A stretch of DNA of 64,000 nucleotides from Verrucomicrobiota bacterium (GTDB lineage Bacteria; Verrucomicrobiota; Kiritimatiellia; CAIQIC01; JAGNIJ01): positions 1-64,000 of the forward strand of contig JAKLGK010000012.1 in the NCBI GenBank assembly GCA_022710725.1, read 5' to 3'. The position numbers and the translations under genes were made by a program. Below, in pieces: positions 52,180-61,057 of the stretch. Below the pieces are notes generated by a model, which was not told where the DNA came from, searched no databases, and saw only the letters and a list, made by a program, of their open reading frames with translations. How positions within the stretch are numbered: the first letter of the stretch is position 1; each line of letters starts with the position of its first letter.

Positions 52180-53753
52180 AGGGTCCGTACCGGGCGCCCG
52201 GAATCCTCGTCCACGTTCAGCCGCCACGCGCGGCGGTCGCGAAAGTATTGCCGCAGCGCCTCATCATCGGTTTCGTTCAAGGAGCGCGCCCAGACCACCG
52301 GGGCCGCGTCCACGTCGGCCGCATTATACACCCACTCGTTCTGGACGGAATGCCGCGGGCCGTACCGGACGACAACGAGGTGCGATCCGCCGGAGTCGCG
52401 GAGTTCCCGCTCCAGGTCCGCCCGGTAGCGCATGTATCGCGAGACGCTGGTATTCCCCCGATCCGGCAGGGGTAACGCGGTCGCGGCCCGGACCCACGCC
52501 GCCGCGATAACGGCCAGCGCCAGCGCGGCGCCGACCGGCCTGCCGCGCAACGACAGGTGATGCAGCCGCCGCAGGCCGGCGGCGACCAGCAGGAACAGCA
52601 GCGCCGCCGCCGGCGCGTAGTAATGGGGCGAAACCCGGACGCACAGCAGGCAGGCCGCCAGGACCAATCCGCACGTGGCCTGCGCGAGACGGCGTCCCTT
52701 TCCCGGCCCCAGGGCGAGCAGCAGCGGGAGCGTGAGCAGGGGGCCGATGAAGAAGGCCCATAATCGCAGCAGTTTCAACCCGGTCTGGTTCGCCAGGCCC
52801 GGCCAGGGAAAGTGCCGCGTGTAGAGGTTCAACTCCCAGCCATTGTGGAATTCCTCGAGGACCGGATGCGTCCAGCCGGGTTCAGGCCCTGGGTGCTGCC
52901 ACAGGAATACGGGGAAGGTGCAGTATTGCTCGTGATGCTCGGTGAACGGCAACTTCAAGGCGTTCCCGGTCACGCGGTGATTGTAGTATCCCAGCGCGGC
53001 GGCGAGGAGGCTGGCGGTGGCCAGCATGGGAATCGCAGGGCGCCATGACAAGCGCCCGCGCGCGAGATCGAGGCCGAGCAGGGCGCAGGCCGGCAGCGCG
53101 GCGACGAGTCCCTCGTAGGGCCGGGACGCAGCGAGCACGGCGAGGCCGAGTCCAAACAGAATGCCATCACGGGCGAGTCGGCGTCGCTGCAGGCGGGGCA
53201 GGGCGCCATAAACCAGCGCGCCGCCGGTCGCGGCCACGGCGCCACCCCAGTACGACTGGCTCCAGTAGCCGATCACGCCGTGGTCGTATTCGCGGCCCAG
53301 CGCCACGATCTGCGCGACGGCCAGCAGGGCGCCGAGCCATGCCCACCGGCCGGGCAGCCAGCCGCGGAGCATCCAGCAGAACGCCGCGGCCATGGCGGCG
53401 ACGCTCATCCAGACTCCGATGACCGGGTGCCCGAGCCGCTGTCCGAGGGCCAGGATAAGCCCCTGCGCCGGCGGGTACATGGACTGGTACGTCGGGCGCT
53501 GGAGCACGTGCATCGTGTCGAAGTGCTTCCAGCACGGATGCGTGGGATTCGTCAGCCGGCCGTGCGCGAAGGTGTCCGCGGCCAGCAGGTAGCTGAACTC
53601 GTCGTGCACCCTGGGAACGGGAATGCCGCTGAACCACGCGGCGCCGACGGCCAGGACCAGGGCGGCGAGCGCGGCCGTCAGCGGGGCTGCCGCGGGGCCG
53701 TCGGCGGCGGCCCGGAACCAGCCGGGCCATCTCGTGAGCCGGCTACGCGCCAT
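52173..53753 (-). CDS. Polytopic GT-C-like membrane glycosyltransferase
   Basis: A 526-residue membrane protein. The first loop contains VPRVHDEFSYLLAADTFAHG with Asp51-Glu52, the acidic pair of GT-C enzymes, then hydrophobic helices and a soluble C-terminus. It starts in the end of the flippase gene (11-base overlap) and overlaps the next gene by seven bases, so all belong to one translationally coupled operon. Which lipid-linked sugar it uses cannot be told. Confidence 0.76.
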   Translation of the reverse strand: MARSRLTRWPGWFRAAADGPAAAPLTAALAALVLAVGAAWFSGIPVPRVHDEFSYLLAADTFAHGRLTNPTHPCWKHFDTMHVLQRPTYQSMYPPAQGLILALGQRLGHPVIGVWMSVAAMAAAFCWMLRGWLPGRWAWLGALLAVAQIVALGREYDHGVIGYWSQSYWGGAVAATGGALVYGALPRLQRRRLARDGILFGLGLAVLAASRPYEGLVAALPACALLGLDLARGRLSWRPAIPMLATASLLAAALGYYNHRVTGNALKLPFTEHHEQYCTFPVFLWQHPGPEPGWTHPVLEEFHNGWELNLYTRHFPWPGLANQTGLKLLRLWAFFIGPLLTLPLLLALGPGKGRRLAQATCGLVLAACLLCVRVSPHYYAPAAALLFLLVAAGLRRLHHLSLRGRPVGAALALAVIAAAWVRAATALPLPDRGNTSVSRYMRYRADLERELRDSGGSHLVVVRYGPRHSVQNEWVYNAADVDAAPVVWARSLNETDDEALRQYFRDRRAWRLNVDEDSGRPVRTLW

Positions 53754-55146
53754 GCCCGGTCCTCCGCTTCCACCGCAGCATCAGCGCCAGCATCGGGAGC
53801 AGCGCGGCCGATTCCGCCACGAGCCGGACCCCGAGCGGCCGCAGGACGAACAGGAGAACGGCGCCGGCCAGCGCCGCCGCCCCGGTTTCCGCCAGAGGAC
53901 GGAGGCGCAGCAGGCCGAGGCGTCGCTGGGCATAACCCAGCGTGCACAGGGCCACCGCGCCCTTGGTCGCGAGCAGCGCCGCGATACTGCCCGCGAGAGG
54001 CCGGCCGGGGATCCAGAGCGCGCACAGCGCGATGTTGAGAACGAGGCCGGCGGCGCAGATGCCCAGCAGCAGCGCCTGCCGCCCCAGGCTCAACATCAGG
54101 TAGGCGGCCAGGTTGTGAAACAGGCCGATGGCCACGCTGATGATGAGCCAGCGCTGCATCCATGCCGCGTCGGCGTACTCTCCGCCGTAGAGCAGGGGGA
54201 TCAGGCGGTCGCTCTCGATGGCCAGCCCGTACATCAGGCAGGCGGCGACCGGCAGCAGCCAGCGGGCCGTGTCGCGGGCCAGGTCCCGCGCGGCCGCGAA
54301 GTCGGTGCCGAGCAGGCGGGCAAAGAGGGGGAACAGCGTGCGGGCGAGCAGGAGCCCGCACACCAGGTTGGTCGCGCCGTCCACGATCTGCCACGTGGCG
54401 CTGTACTGGGCCACGCCGCCGGGACCGGCGGCGCGCTGGAGGAAAAAGAGGTTGGCCTTGTTGTAGAGAATCGCGGCCAGCTCGATCAGCGCGAAGACCA
54501 GCCCGTCGCGCAGGGTCGCGCCAATGGCGGACGGGCCGGGGAGGAGCGGCCGCGCCTGGCTGCTGCGGAGAATGGGAAGCATGGCGCCGGCCAGGGCCGC
54601 GAGCGACTCGACCAGCTTGTACAGGGCCAGGGCGGCGGGAGGAAGTCCGAGCGCGAGCGCCGCCAACCCGTAGCCGAATCCGGCGGCGGCGGCCACGCTC
54701 CGGACCGCGGCCTCGCGGCGCTGATCCCCGCGCCACTGGTACAGGGCGTAGAACGTGCTGGTCAGCGCGTCGAAGCCGACGCCGGCCGACAGCAGCAGGA
54801 TGACCGTGCCGAGCGAAAGCCCGTACGACTGCACAAGGACGAAGAGAAAGGTCGCGCCGCCCCCGAGCGCCAGGAGCAGGCTCTTGACCGCGGTCACCTG
54901 CCAGACCAGGCCCGTCTCCGTATCCGGACGGTGCGCGAGCCGGCAGATGGTGTGCTTGTTGAGCCCGAACTCGGCGAACATCAGGAGGATCTGGCCGAAT
55001 CCCATCGCCAGCATGAACTGGCCGTACGTGATCATCTGGCGTCGCGCCAGGACGATCAGGAAGACCGCCTGGAGGATCTCCCGGAACGCATGGGCGCCCG
55101 CGAGAAGGCCGATCCTTTCGAGGATGCCGTGGCGGGGCCCGCTCAT
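53743..55146 (-). CDS. Oligosaccharide flippase (Wzx/polysaccharide biosynthesis family)
   Basis: A 467-residue membrane protein with about 12 to 14 helices, starting MSGPRHGILERIGLLAGAHA, then FREILQAVFLIVLARRQ, typical of the MOP/Wzx superfamily. The internal repeat of helix pairs and the small soluble tail fit. ATG 55146 is chosen: it overlaps the GT4 stop (ATGA) and gives the right N-terminus, whereas the frame upstream is another gene's shadow. Such proteins move lipid-linked glycan across the membrane. Confidence 0.86.
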   Translation of the reverse strand: MSGPRHGILERIGLLAGAHAFREILQAVFLIVLARRQMITYGQFMLAMGFGQILLMFAEFGLNKHTICRLAHRPDTETGLVWQVTAVKSLLLALGGGATFLFVLVQSYGLSLGTVILLLSAGVGFDALTSTFYALYQWRGDQRREAAVRSVAAAAGFGYGLAALALGLPPAALALYKLVESLAALAGAMLPILRSSQARPLLPGPSAIGATLRDGLVFALIELAAILYNKANLFFLQRAAGPGGVAQYSATWQIVDGATNLVCGLLLARTLFPLFARLLGTDFAAARDLARDTARWLLPVAACLMYGLAIESDRLIPLLYGGEYADAAWMQRWLIISVAIGLFHNLAAYLMLSLGRQALLLGICAAGLVLNIALCALWIPGRPLAGSIAALLATKGAVALCTLGYAQRRLGLLRLRPLAETGAAALAGAVLLFVLRPLGVRLVAESAALLPMLALMLRWKRRTGHGA

Positions 55147-56396
55147 GGGGTTGGCCCCGAGTGTTGCGCGATCAGCTCGAAAAGCCGCCGGGCATTGGTG
55201 TCGAGATGGAACTCCTGCAGAACGAACCGGCGGCCGCGCTCCGCCATGGCGCGGGCCGCGTCCGGCCCGCCCGCCAGCCGGCGCACGGCGGCGGCGAGGG
55301 ATTCGGGATCGTTGGGCGGAACCAGGCAGCCCGTGACACCGTCCCGGATGACCTCGGCGATGCCGCCGATGTTGGTGGCGACGACGGGGATCCTGTGCAG
55401 GAGGGCTTCGAGTACCACGTTGGGAATGCCATCCCGGTCGCCGGCCGGATCCACAACGCTGGGCATGAGGAACACGTCGCAATCCCGGAACAGGTCGCTT
55501 GTCCGCTGGCGCGGCACGAAGCCAGGGAAAGAGACATCCCCGGTCAAGCCCAGTGAGCGCGCCAGCCGTCGAAGGCGGCTGTTTTCCGGTCCGTCGCCTC
55601 CCACGGTCAGTCGGAACGACACGCCCTCTGCTTTCAACCGCGCCGCCGCATGCAGCGCCACGTGGAATCCCTTTTTGCGCACGAATCGGCCGAGCGCCAG
55701 CAGCTTCAGGGGGGACTGGAATCGCGCCTCCGCGGGCTGGAAGCGGGCCGGATCCTGACCGTTGTACAGAACGCGGATTTTGTCCGCGTGGAGGCCGGCC
55801 TGTTGCCGGAGGTGTGGCACGAAACTGCGGCAGGTGCTCCGCACAAAGGCCGCATCCCGGATTTTTTCGGACAGCGCGCCGTCGGGCGGAAAAATGTCGC
55901 CGGCCCACGTGGAGAAGCTGAAAGGGATACCGGTCAACTGCGAGGCGACCCAGGCCGCCGAGGCCGGCCCGTTGGCCCAGGGGGCGTGCAGGTGCGAGAA
56001 GCCTCCATTCCGGACCAGCCGCGCGATATAAAAGCCGCACAGGAAAGCCCATAGGTTCTCGCCGGCCATTTCCAGGTCGCGCCAGCGTCGCCACGGCACC
56101 GTGCGCCAGAGCCGGCGCGCTGCGGGCGGATTGGTTTTCAGCCAGAACCCGATGGCCCTGGCCATCCGGCCCAGGGCCCGCGTGCCGAGCCGGGTGATCG
56201 GCAGGTCGTCCGCGGGCATGTCCGGCGACAGGGGGCCGCGCCAGCATCCATACAGCGTGTAGAGATGGAGCGGGGCGCCCGCGCGCTGCAGCGCCGTCAT
56301 TTCATCGAATATGAAGGTTTCCGAAGGCGCGGGGAACCAGCGGAGGATGCAGGCCAGGCCGGGCGCCTTCGCCGTATTTGCCATGTTTTCCGCCAT
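55143..56396 (-). CDS. Family 4 glycosyltransferase
   Basis: A 417-residue GT-B enzyme, the first gene of the flippase operon. N-terminal block CILRWFPAPSETFIFDEMTAL is typical of GT4 proteins of the colanic-acid type (WcaL-like). The C-terminal domain has LLALGRFVRKKGFHVALHAA, VGGDGPENSRLRRLARSLGL, then FLMPSVVDPAGDRDGIPNVV followed by LEALLHRIPVVATNIGGIAE, giving the EX7E-type motif. It overlaps the flippase start by four bases. ATG 56396 is used; ATG 56384 is possible. Confidence 0.93.
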   Translation of the reverse strand: MAENMANTAKAPGLACILRWFPAPSETFIFDEMTALQRAGAPLHLYTLYGCWRGPLSPDMPADDLPITRLGTRALGRMARAIGFWLKTNPPAARRLWRTVPWRRWRDLEMAGENLWAFLCGFYIARLVRNGGFSHLHAPWANGPASAAWVASQLTGIPFSFSTWAGDIFPPDGALSEKIRDAAFVRSTCRSFVPHLRQQAGLHADKIRVLYNGQDPARFQPAEARFQSPLKLLALGRFVRKKGFHVALHAAARLKAEGVSFRLTVGGDGPENSRLRRLARSLGLTGDVSFPGFVPRQRTSDLFRDCDVFLMPSVVDPAGDRDGIPNVVLEALLHRIPVVATNIGGIAEVIRDGVTGCLVPPNDPESLAAAVRRLAGGPDAARAMAERGRRFVLQEFHLDTNARRLFELIAQHSGPTP

Positions 56397-56524
56397 GAAG
56401 ACACGCTGTAAGGCGCGAATCGTTTTAACTTGGAAATGTTACCAGCAAACGGCTATGTTTGAAACAGCAAGGTGCGTTCGGCCGCTTACAGAGGCCGACA
56501 CCGCAGGCGGGGAGACTGATTTTC

Positions 56525-57757
56525 ATGCTGCCGAGGAGCCGTTTCCAGGCGTTTGTAGACATGGTCGAGCAGGGCAAGGAGGGGGGCTACTATCCCTTCT
56601 TCCGGCCATTGGCCGAATCCTGGGGGCCCGAGGTGGATGTCGGCGGCCGGCGGCTGATCATGGTGGGCTCCAACGATTACCTCGGCCTGTCCCACGACCC
56701 CCGCGTGGTCGCCGCGTCACAGGAGGCGGCGCGGCGGTGGGGCGCCGGGCCGGGCGGATCGCGGTTCCTCTGCGGCAATACGACCCTCCACGAAGCGTTG
56801 GAAGAGCGGCTGGCCGCCTTCATCGGCAAGAAGAAGGCCGTGGTGCACACCACCGGCTTCACAACCAATTCCGGCGCGCTGCACTGCCTCGCCGCCACCC
56901 AGGACGTGCTGGTCTGCGATTCGGAGAGCCACGCCAGTATCGTGGACGGCTGCCTCTTTTCCCGCGGCCGGCTGCTGACCTTCCGGCATAACCAGGCCGA
57001 ATCCGCCCGCGCCAAGATCGAGGCCGCGCAGGAGAAGAGCCCCGAGGCCTGCTTCCTGGTCACCGAGGGCGTCTTCAGCATGTCGGGCGACGTCGCCCCG
57101 CTCTCCGAACTGCTGCCGCTGAAACAACGCTTCCCCAGCCTCCTCGTCTATCTTGACGACGCCCACGGCCTCGGGGTCATGGGGCGCGGCGGGCGGGGCA
57201 CGGCCGACCATTTCAACGCCACCGCCGGCGTGGATTTCATCATGGGCACGTTCAGCAAGGCCCTGGCCTCCATCGGCGGGTTCATCGCCTCGGACGACAC
57301 CGACGCGTTGACGTACATCCGGCACCAGTCGCGGCCGCTGATCTTTTCCGCGGCGCTGCCGGCCTCCTGCGTTGCGGCCGCGCTCGCCGGCCTGGACGTT
57401 CTCGAGCGCGAGCCGGAGCGGGTCGAGCGCCTCCATCGCAACACGCGGCTGGCCTGGGAAGGCTACCGCCGCATCGGCCTGGCGACGCGCTACTCCGGTT
57501 CGCCCATCCTGCCCATCACCGTGGGCTCGGAAATGAAGGCCTACCAGCTCTCGCGCGAGTTGTTCGAACTCGGCGTCTTCGCGCTGCCGGCTGTGTTCCC
57601 GGCGGTCCCGCGCGGCCAGGCGATCATCCGCACGGCCTACATGAGCACCCACGAGCCCCGGCACATCGAGCAGGTGCTGTCCGTGCTCGAATCCCTGGCC
57701 GAGCGGCACGGCCTGCGCGGCGTCGTCCCCGAGCCCGAACCGATCGCCGCCGGGTGA
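56525..57757 (+). CDS. Alpha-oxoamine synthase (BioF / serine palmitoyltransferase-like)
   Basis: A 411-residue PLP enzyme of the group that condenses an amino acid with an acyl-CoA. The PLP lysine is Lys245 in GTFSKALASIGG. Other blocks are MVGSNDYLGLSHDPRVV, GSRFLCGNTTLHEALEE, the VFSMSGDVAPLSELL stretch with YLDDAHGLGVMG, and IRTAYMSTHE near the end. ATG 56525 gives the family N-terminus. No other biotin gene is adjacent, so the lipid-type branch (sphingolipid-like long-chain base synthesis) is at least as likely as 8-amino-7-oxononanoate synthase. It is divergent from the GT4/flippase operon. Confidence 0.87.
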   Translation: MLPRSRFQAFVDMVEQGKEGGYYPFFRPLAESWGPEVDVGGRRLIMVGSNDYLGLSHDPRVVAASQEAARRWGAGPGGSRFLCGNTTLHEALEERLAAFIGKKKAVVHTTGFTTNSGALHCLAATQDVLVCDSESHASIVDGCLFSRGRLLTFRHNQAESARAKIEAAQEKSPEACFLVTEGVFSMSGDVAPLSELLPLKQRFPSLLVYLDDAHGLGVMGRGGRGTADHFNATAGVDFIMGTFSKALASIGGFIASDDTDALTYIRHQSRPLIFSAALPASCVAAALAGLDVLEREPERVERLHRNTRLAWEGYRRIGLATRYSGSPILPITVGSEMKAYQLSRELFELGVFALPAVFPAVPRGQAIIRTAYMSTHEPRHIEQVLSVLESLAERHGLRGVVPEPEPIAAG

Positions 57758-58031
57758 ACAAGTTATTGAGTACTATTCTTGTGATCTTACACTGATCCGC
57801 GGGGGGTGTTACAACGCGCCTCCGTGTAGCGGATAGCATAGCAGTATTTCCCCGGCGGTAGAAGGAAATATCCATTACCGGGCGCGGCTCGGCGCGGCTG
57901 TTGATTGTGGCTCTTGCGCCCTGCGGGGCGCAGGCGCGAGGGAAGCGTTGACGTCCGCGGGCCGGGCGGGCGAACATTCCAGGTTGAGCCGGAGGCCCCG
58001 GTCGGGCAGAATGCCGTTCCACGGGGCGAAC

Positions 58032-59219
58032 ATGCTCGATTTTCACGACCTGTTGCGCGTCAGTTTCCGCCAGGTGCGGCGGCAGCGGTCCCGCTACCTG
58101 GGCGTGCTGCTGACCGTTACGCTTGGCACGTCCGGCTTCATCGCGGTCAATACCATCGGCCGCAACGTCAAGAGCAACCTCGACCGCGACCTGGACGTGC
58201 TCGGCGGCGTGACCATCGTGAAGGTTTTTTTCGACGACGAGGCCGCCGGCCGCCCGCCCACGAAGTTCCGGCCCGCCACGCTCGACGCCCTGCGCGCGAT
58301 CCCCGGCGTCGAAGGGATCAGCGCGATGGCCATGAAAATGGTCAACGCCCGCGTGGTCCTGCGCGGCGAGCGCTACGGCTTCACCCTCGTCGGCGTGGAC
58401 GAGCACTTCTGGTCGGTCAACCGCTTCGCCGCCGTGGAGGGCCGCCTGTTCTCCGCCGGGGAAATCGACAGCCGCCGCACCGTCTGCGTGCTCGGGGCCG
58501 GGCTGGCCCGTCAGTTGTATGGAACGGGCCCGGCCGTGGGGCAGGACCTTCTCGTGGACGGGGACCTCTACCGCGTCACCGGCCTGCTGGACGGCCCGGG
58601 GGTCGGCGACCGCGACCAATGGGCGTTCATCCCGGTCACCACGGCGCAGGACCGCATCCACCCGCTGATCCCGCCTAATCGGCTGTATGTCCGCTGTCGG
58701 TCGGTGGAAGCGGTCCGGTCCGTGACGGCGGCCATCCCGGATGCGATCGCGCGCGTCCAGCCGGCGGACCACCTTCGCGTCGAGGTCGGGTGGGAGCGGC
58801 TCAAGCACGTCCAGCGCATGGTCTGGTGGGTGCAGGCCTTCGTGCATATCGCGGTCGCGGCCACACTCGCGCTCGGCGGATTCGGCATTTGGACGATCAT
58901 GATGTCCGCCGCGCGCTCCCGCACGCGCGAGATCGGCCTGAAAAAGGCCATGGGCGCCGAGGACCGCGACATCCTCGCGCAGTTCCTGGCCGAATCCGCG
59001 ACCTTGAGCCTGGCCGCGGGCTTGCTGGGGACGGCGCTGGGCTGGCTGGCCGTCCGGGGGATCGGCGCGTGGCTCGGGTCGCGCCCGCCGCCGGAGACCC
59101 TCTGGCTGTATATGGGCGTCAGCCTGTTCGTGGCCTTCGCGCTGGGCGTCGGCGCGGGCTTCTACCCGTCGTTTCACGCGAGCCGCATGGAGCCGGTGAC
59201 GGCGATCAAGTATGAATGA
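58032..59219 (+). CDS. ABC transporter permease, MacB/FtsX type
   Basis: A 395-residue permease. An N-terminal helix (YLGVLLTVTLGTSGFIAVN) is followed by a large extracytoplasmic MacB-like core domain (about residues 50-270), then three helices at the C-terminus with FtsX-type signatures (SRTREIGLKKAMGAEDRDI, and EPVTAIKYE at the end). ATG 58032 is preferred over 58011 because it begins directly at the family's MLDFHDLLRVS. It overlaps the ATPase gene by eight bases. It forms a tripartite export complex with the TolC- and HlyD-like proteins downstream. Confidence 0.88.
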   Translation: MLDFHDLLRVSFRQVRRQRSRYLGVLLTVTLGTSGFIAVNTIGRNVKSNLDRDLDVLGGVTIVKVFFDDEAAGRPPTKFRPATLDALRAIPGVEGISAMAMKMVNARVVLRGERYGFTLVGVDEHFWSVNRFAAVEGRLFSAGEIDSRRTVCVLGAGLARQLYGTGPAVGQDLLVDGDLYRVTGLLDGPGVGDRDQWAFIPVTTAQDRIHPLIPPNRLYVRCRSVEAVRSVTAAIPDAIARVQPADHLRVEVGWERLKHVQRMVWWVQAFVHIAVAATLALGGFGIWTIMMSAARSRTREIGLKKAMGAEDRDILAQFLAESATLSLAAGLLGTALGWLAVRGIGAWLGSRPPPETLWLYMGVSLFVAFALGVGAGFYPSFHASRMEPVTAIKYE

Positions 59220-59907
59220 CGAAGCGTCCAGGAACGGACAGCTGCTCCAGGTCCGCGGGCTGGCCCGGCGCTACGACACGGCGGCCGAGAGCCTGCACGT
59301 CCTCAAGCAGGTGGACCTCGACGTCCGCGCGGGGGAGAGCATCGCGATCGTCGGCCCGTCGGGCTCCGGCAAGTCCACGCTGCTGTTCATCCTCGGCCTG
59401 CTCCTGCCGCCGAGCTCCGGGAGCTACCGGATGGAGGGCCGGGACATGCTCGCGCTCGACCGCCGGACCCAGGCGGACCTGCGGCGGCGCGCGTTCGGGT
59501 TCGTGTTCCAGAGCTGCAACCTGATCGAGCACACCACGGTCCGGGAGAACCTGGAGTTTCCGCTCATGTACGCGGGCGTGCCTCGCGGCGAGCGCGAGGC
59601 CCGCATCCGCGAGGCGCTGGACGCCGTGGACATGGCGCACCGGATCCGGCACCCGACCAACCTGCTCTCCGGCGGCGAGCAACAGCGCGTTGCCGTCGCC
59701 CGGGCGCTGGTCAACCGCCCGCGCGTGATCCTCGCCGACGAGCCGACCGGCCAGCTCGACCGCGCCCACGGGCGGCAGATCATGGACCATTTCCATCGCA
59801 TCCTCTCCGGCGGCGACAAGGCGATGATCGTCGTCACGCACGACCCGTCCGTCGCGGAATGCTGCGCGCGGGTGTGCATGTTGGAAGACGGGGTGCTGAA
59901 GGGATGA
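59212..59907 (+). CDS. ABC transporter ATP-binding protein, MacB/LolD type
   Basis: A 231-residue ATPase with Walker A GPSGSGKST (Lys54), the signature LLSGGEQQRVAVARAL, and Walker B VILADEPTGQLD. Length and motif spacing match the LolD/MacB group (COG1136), which energise FtsX-like permeases without transporting substrate through the membrane itself. It overlaps the permease by eight bases and the following gene by four. Confidence 0.95.
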   Translation: MNDEASRNGQLLQVRGLARRYDTAAESLHVLKQVDLDVRAGESIAIVGPSGSGKSTLLFILGLLLPPSSGSYRMEGRDMLALDRRTQADLRRRAFGFVFQSCNLIEHTTVRENLEFPLMYAGVPRGEREARIREALDAVDMAHRIRHPTNLLSGGEQQRVAVARALVNRPRVILADEPTGQLDRAHGRQIMDHFHRILSGGDKAMIVVTHDPSVAECCARVCMLEDGVLKG

Positions 59908-61025
59908 AGCAAATGCAACATAGGTCTTATAAGACCAATATGACCTATCTCATCCCGCCTCACGGCGGATACCGGGAACTCAAGTCCTTTCAGATGTCCG
60001 AGCTGGTCTATGACGGGACGGTGGCCTTCTGCGGCCGATTCATTGACCGTCGTTCCCGAACCCACGACCAGATGGTGCAGGCCGCCCGCAGCGGCAAGCA
60101 AAACATCACCGAGGGGTGCATGGCCTCCGGCACGTCGAAGAAGATGGAACTCAAGCTCATCGGCGTGGCCCGGGCCAGCCTCGAAGAGTTGCTCCAGGAC
60201 CTGGAGGATTTCCTGCGCCAGCGCGGCCTGCCGAAATGGGGCAAAGACGATCCGATGGCCAAAAAGATCCGCCGCCTGGCTTATGAAGTGAATAGGTCCT
60301 ATACGACGTATAAGACCTATATCGAGAACTCTCCCCCCGAGGTGGCCGCCAACACTTTGCTTTGCCTTGTTCACCAAACCAATTTTCTCCTGGACCAGCA
60401 ACTCCGCCGGCTGGAGCGCGATTTCCTGGAGCAGGGTGGCTTCACGGAAAGGTTGTATCGCGTTCGAAACCAGGTCCGGGAGGATAGGTCCGATAAGACC
60501 TATACGACCTATTCCTACTGGGGCCAGCACGACATCCTGCAGCAGCCCTTGACCGCGTTCTTCTGTTCTCATCGTTGTCCCGGGCCCCTGGTGGCCAAGG
60601 CGTACGACCTGGCGCAGAAGTGGCGGTTGGAGGGCCGTCCACTGATCGGAGGCTTTCATTCGCCTGTCGAGCAGGAAATCCTACGGAACATGCTCCGGTC
60701 GCAGGCGCCGGTCTGCGTGGTCCTGGCGCGGAGCCTGCCGAAACGAATCCTGGCGGAATGGCGCCGCCCGCTCGATGAGCATCGCTTGCTGTTGCTCTCG
60801 CCTTTCGATGCCAGGGTGAAGCGCGCCACCCGGGAGACCGCCGCGCGCCGCAATCAAGTCGTCGCCGTGCTGGCCAAGACGATATTCGTCGCCCACGCGG
60901 AGCCCGGGAGCGCCACCGAGGCCTTCGGCCGGGAAATGGCGGCCGCAGGAAAAACCTGCATGACGTTTGACGATCCCCGGACGGAGAACCTGAAGGCCGC
61001 CGGATTCAAAACGCTTCTTCTTTGA
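59904..61025 (+). CDS. Four-helix-bundle suffix domain fused to DprA-like domain, with palindromic inserts
   Basis: A 373-residue protein. Residues about 15-205 form the four-helix-bundle 'suffix' type domain known beside S23-type bundle proteins (HGGYRELKSFQMSELVYDG, ITEGCMASGTSKKMELKLIG, LEELLQDLEDFLRQRGLPK). Residues about 215-373 look like a DprA/Smf Rossmann domain (IGGFHSPVEQEILRNML, and RRNQVVAVLAKTIFVAHAEP with the following GSATEAF). DprA proteins load RecA on single-stranded DNA. Three 29-base inserts encode RSYxTxxTY-like peptides. It starts in the ATPase stop (ATGA) and splits an efflux operon, so it is probably a later insertion. A role in DNA handling is inferred only from the fold. 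Confidence 0.82.
   Translation: MKQMQHRSYKTNMTYLIPPHGGYRELKSFQMSELVYDGTVAFCGRFIDRRSRTHDQMVQAARSGKQNITEGCMASGTSKKMELKLIGVARASLEELLQDLEDFLRQRGLPKWGKDDPMAKKIRRLAYEVNRSYTTYKTYIENSPPEVAANTLLCLVHQTNFLLDQQLRRLERDFLEQGGFTERLYRVRNQVREDRSDKTYTTYSYWGQHDILQQPLTAFFCSHRCPGPLVAKAYDLAQKWRLEGRPLIGGFHSPVEQEILRNMLRSQAPVCVVLARSLPKRILAEWRRPLDEHRLLLLSPFDARVKRATRETAARRNQVVAVLAKTIFVAHAEPGSATEAFGREMAAAGKTCMTFDDPRTENLKAAGFKTLLL
59920..59948. repeat. 29-base palindromic insert, copy 1, in frame
   Basis: ATAGGTC-N15-GACCTAT, with an inner perfect palindrome GGTCTTATAAGACC. Read in frame it encodes RSYKTNMTY. It has the same length and the same reading phase as the copies at 60292 and 60484. Confidence 0.85.
60292..60320. 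repeat. 29-base palindromic insert, copy 2, in frame
   Basis: ATAGGTC-N15-GACCTAT; encodes RSYTTYKTY in the same phase as copy 1. It lies in the loop after KIRRLAYEVN of the four-helix-bundle domain. Confidence 0.88.
60484..60512. repeat. 29-base palindromic insert, copy 3, in frame
   Basis: ATAGGTC-N15-GACCTAT; encodes RSDKTYTTY in the same phase. It lies between the bundle and the DprA-like domain, in a probable linker. Confidence 0.88.
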
Positions 61026-61057
61026 ACTGTACAGGAATATGCGGTTAACATGAATTC

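Noticed and set aside
56525-57757. Firm call as BioF of biotin synthesis
   Set aside because: No bioA, bioB or bioD lies nearby, and the family cannot be split by eye; the broader alpha-oxoamine synthase name is safer.
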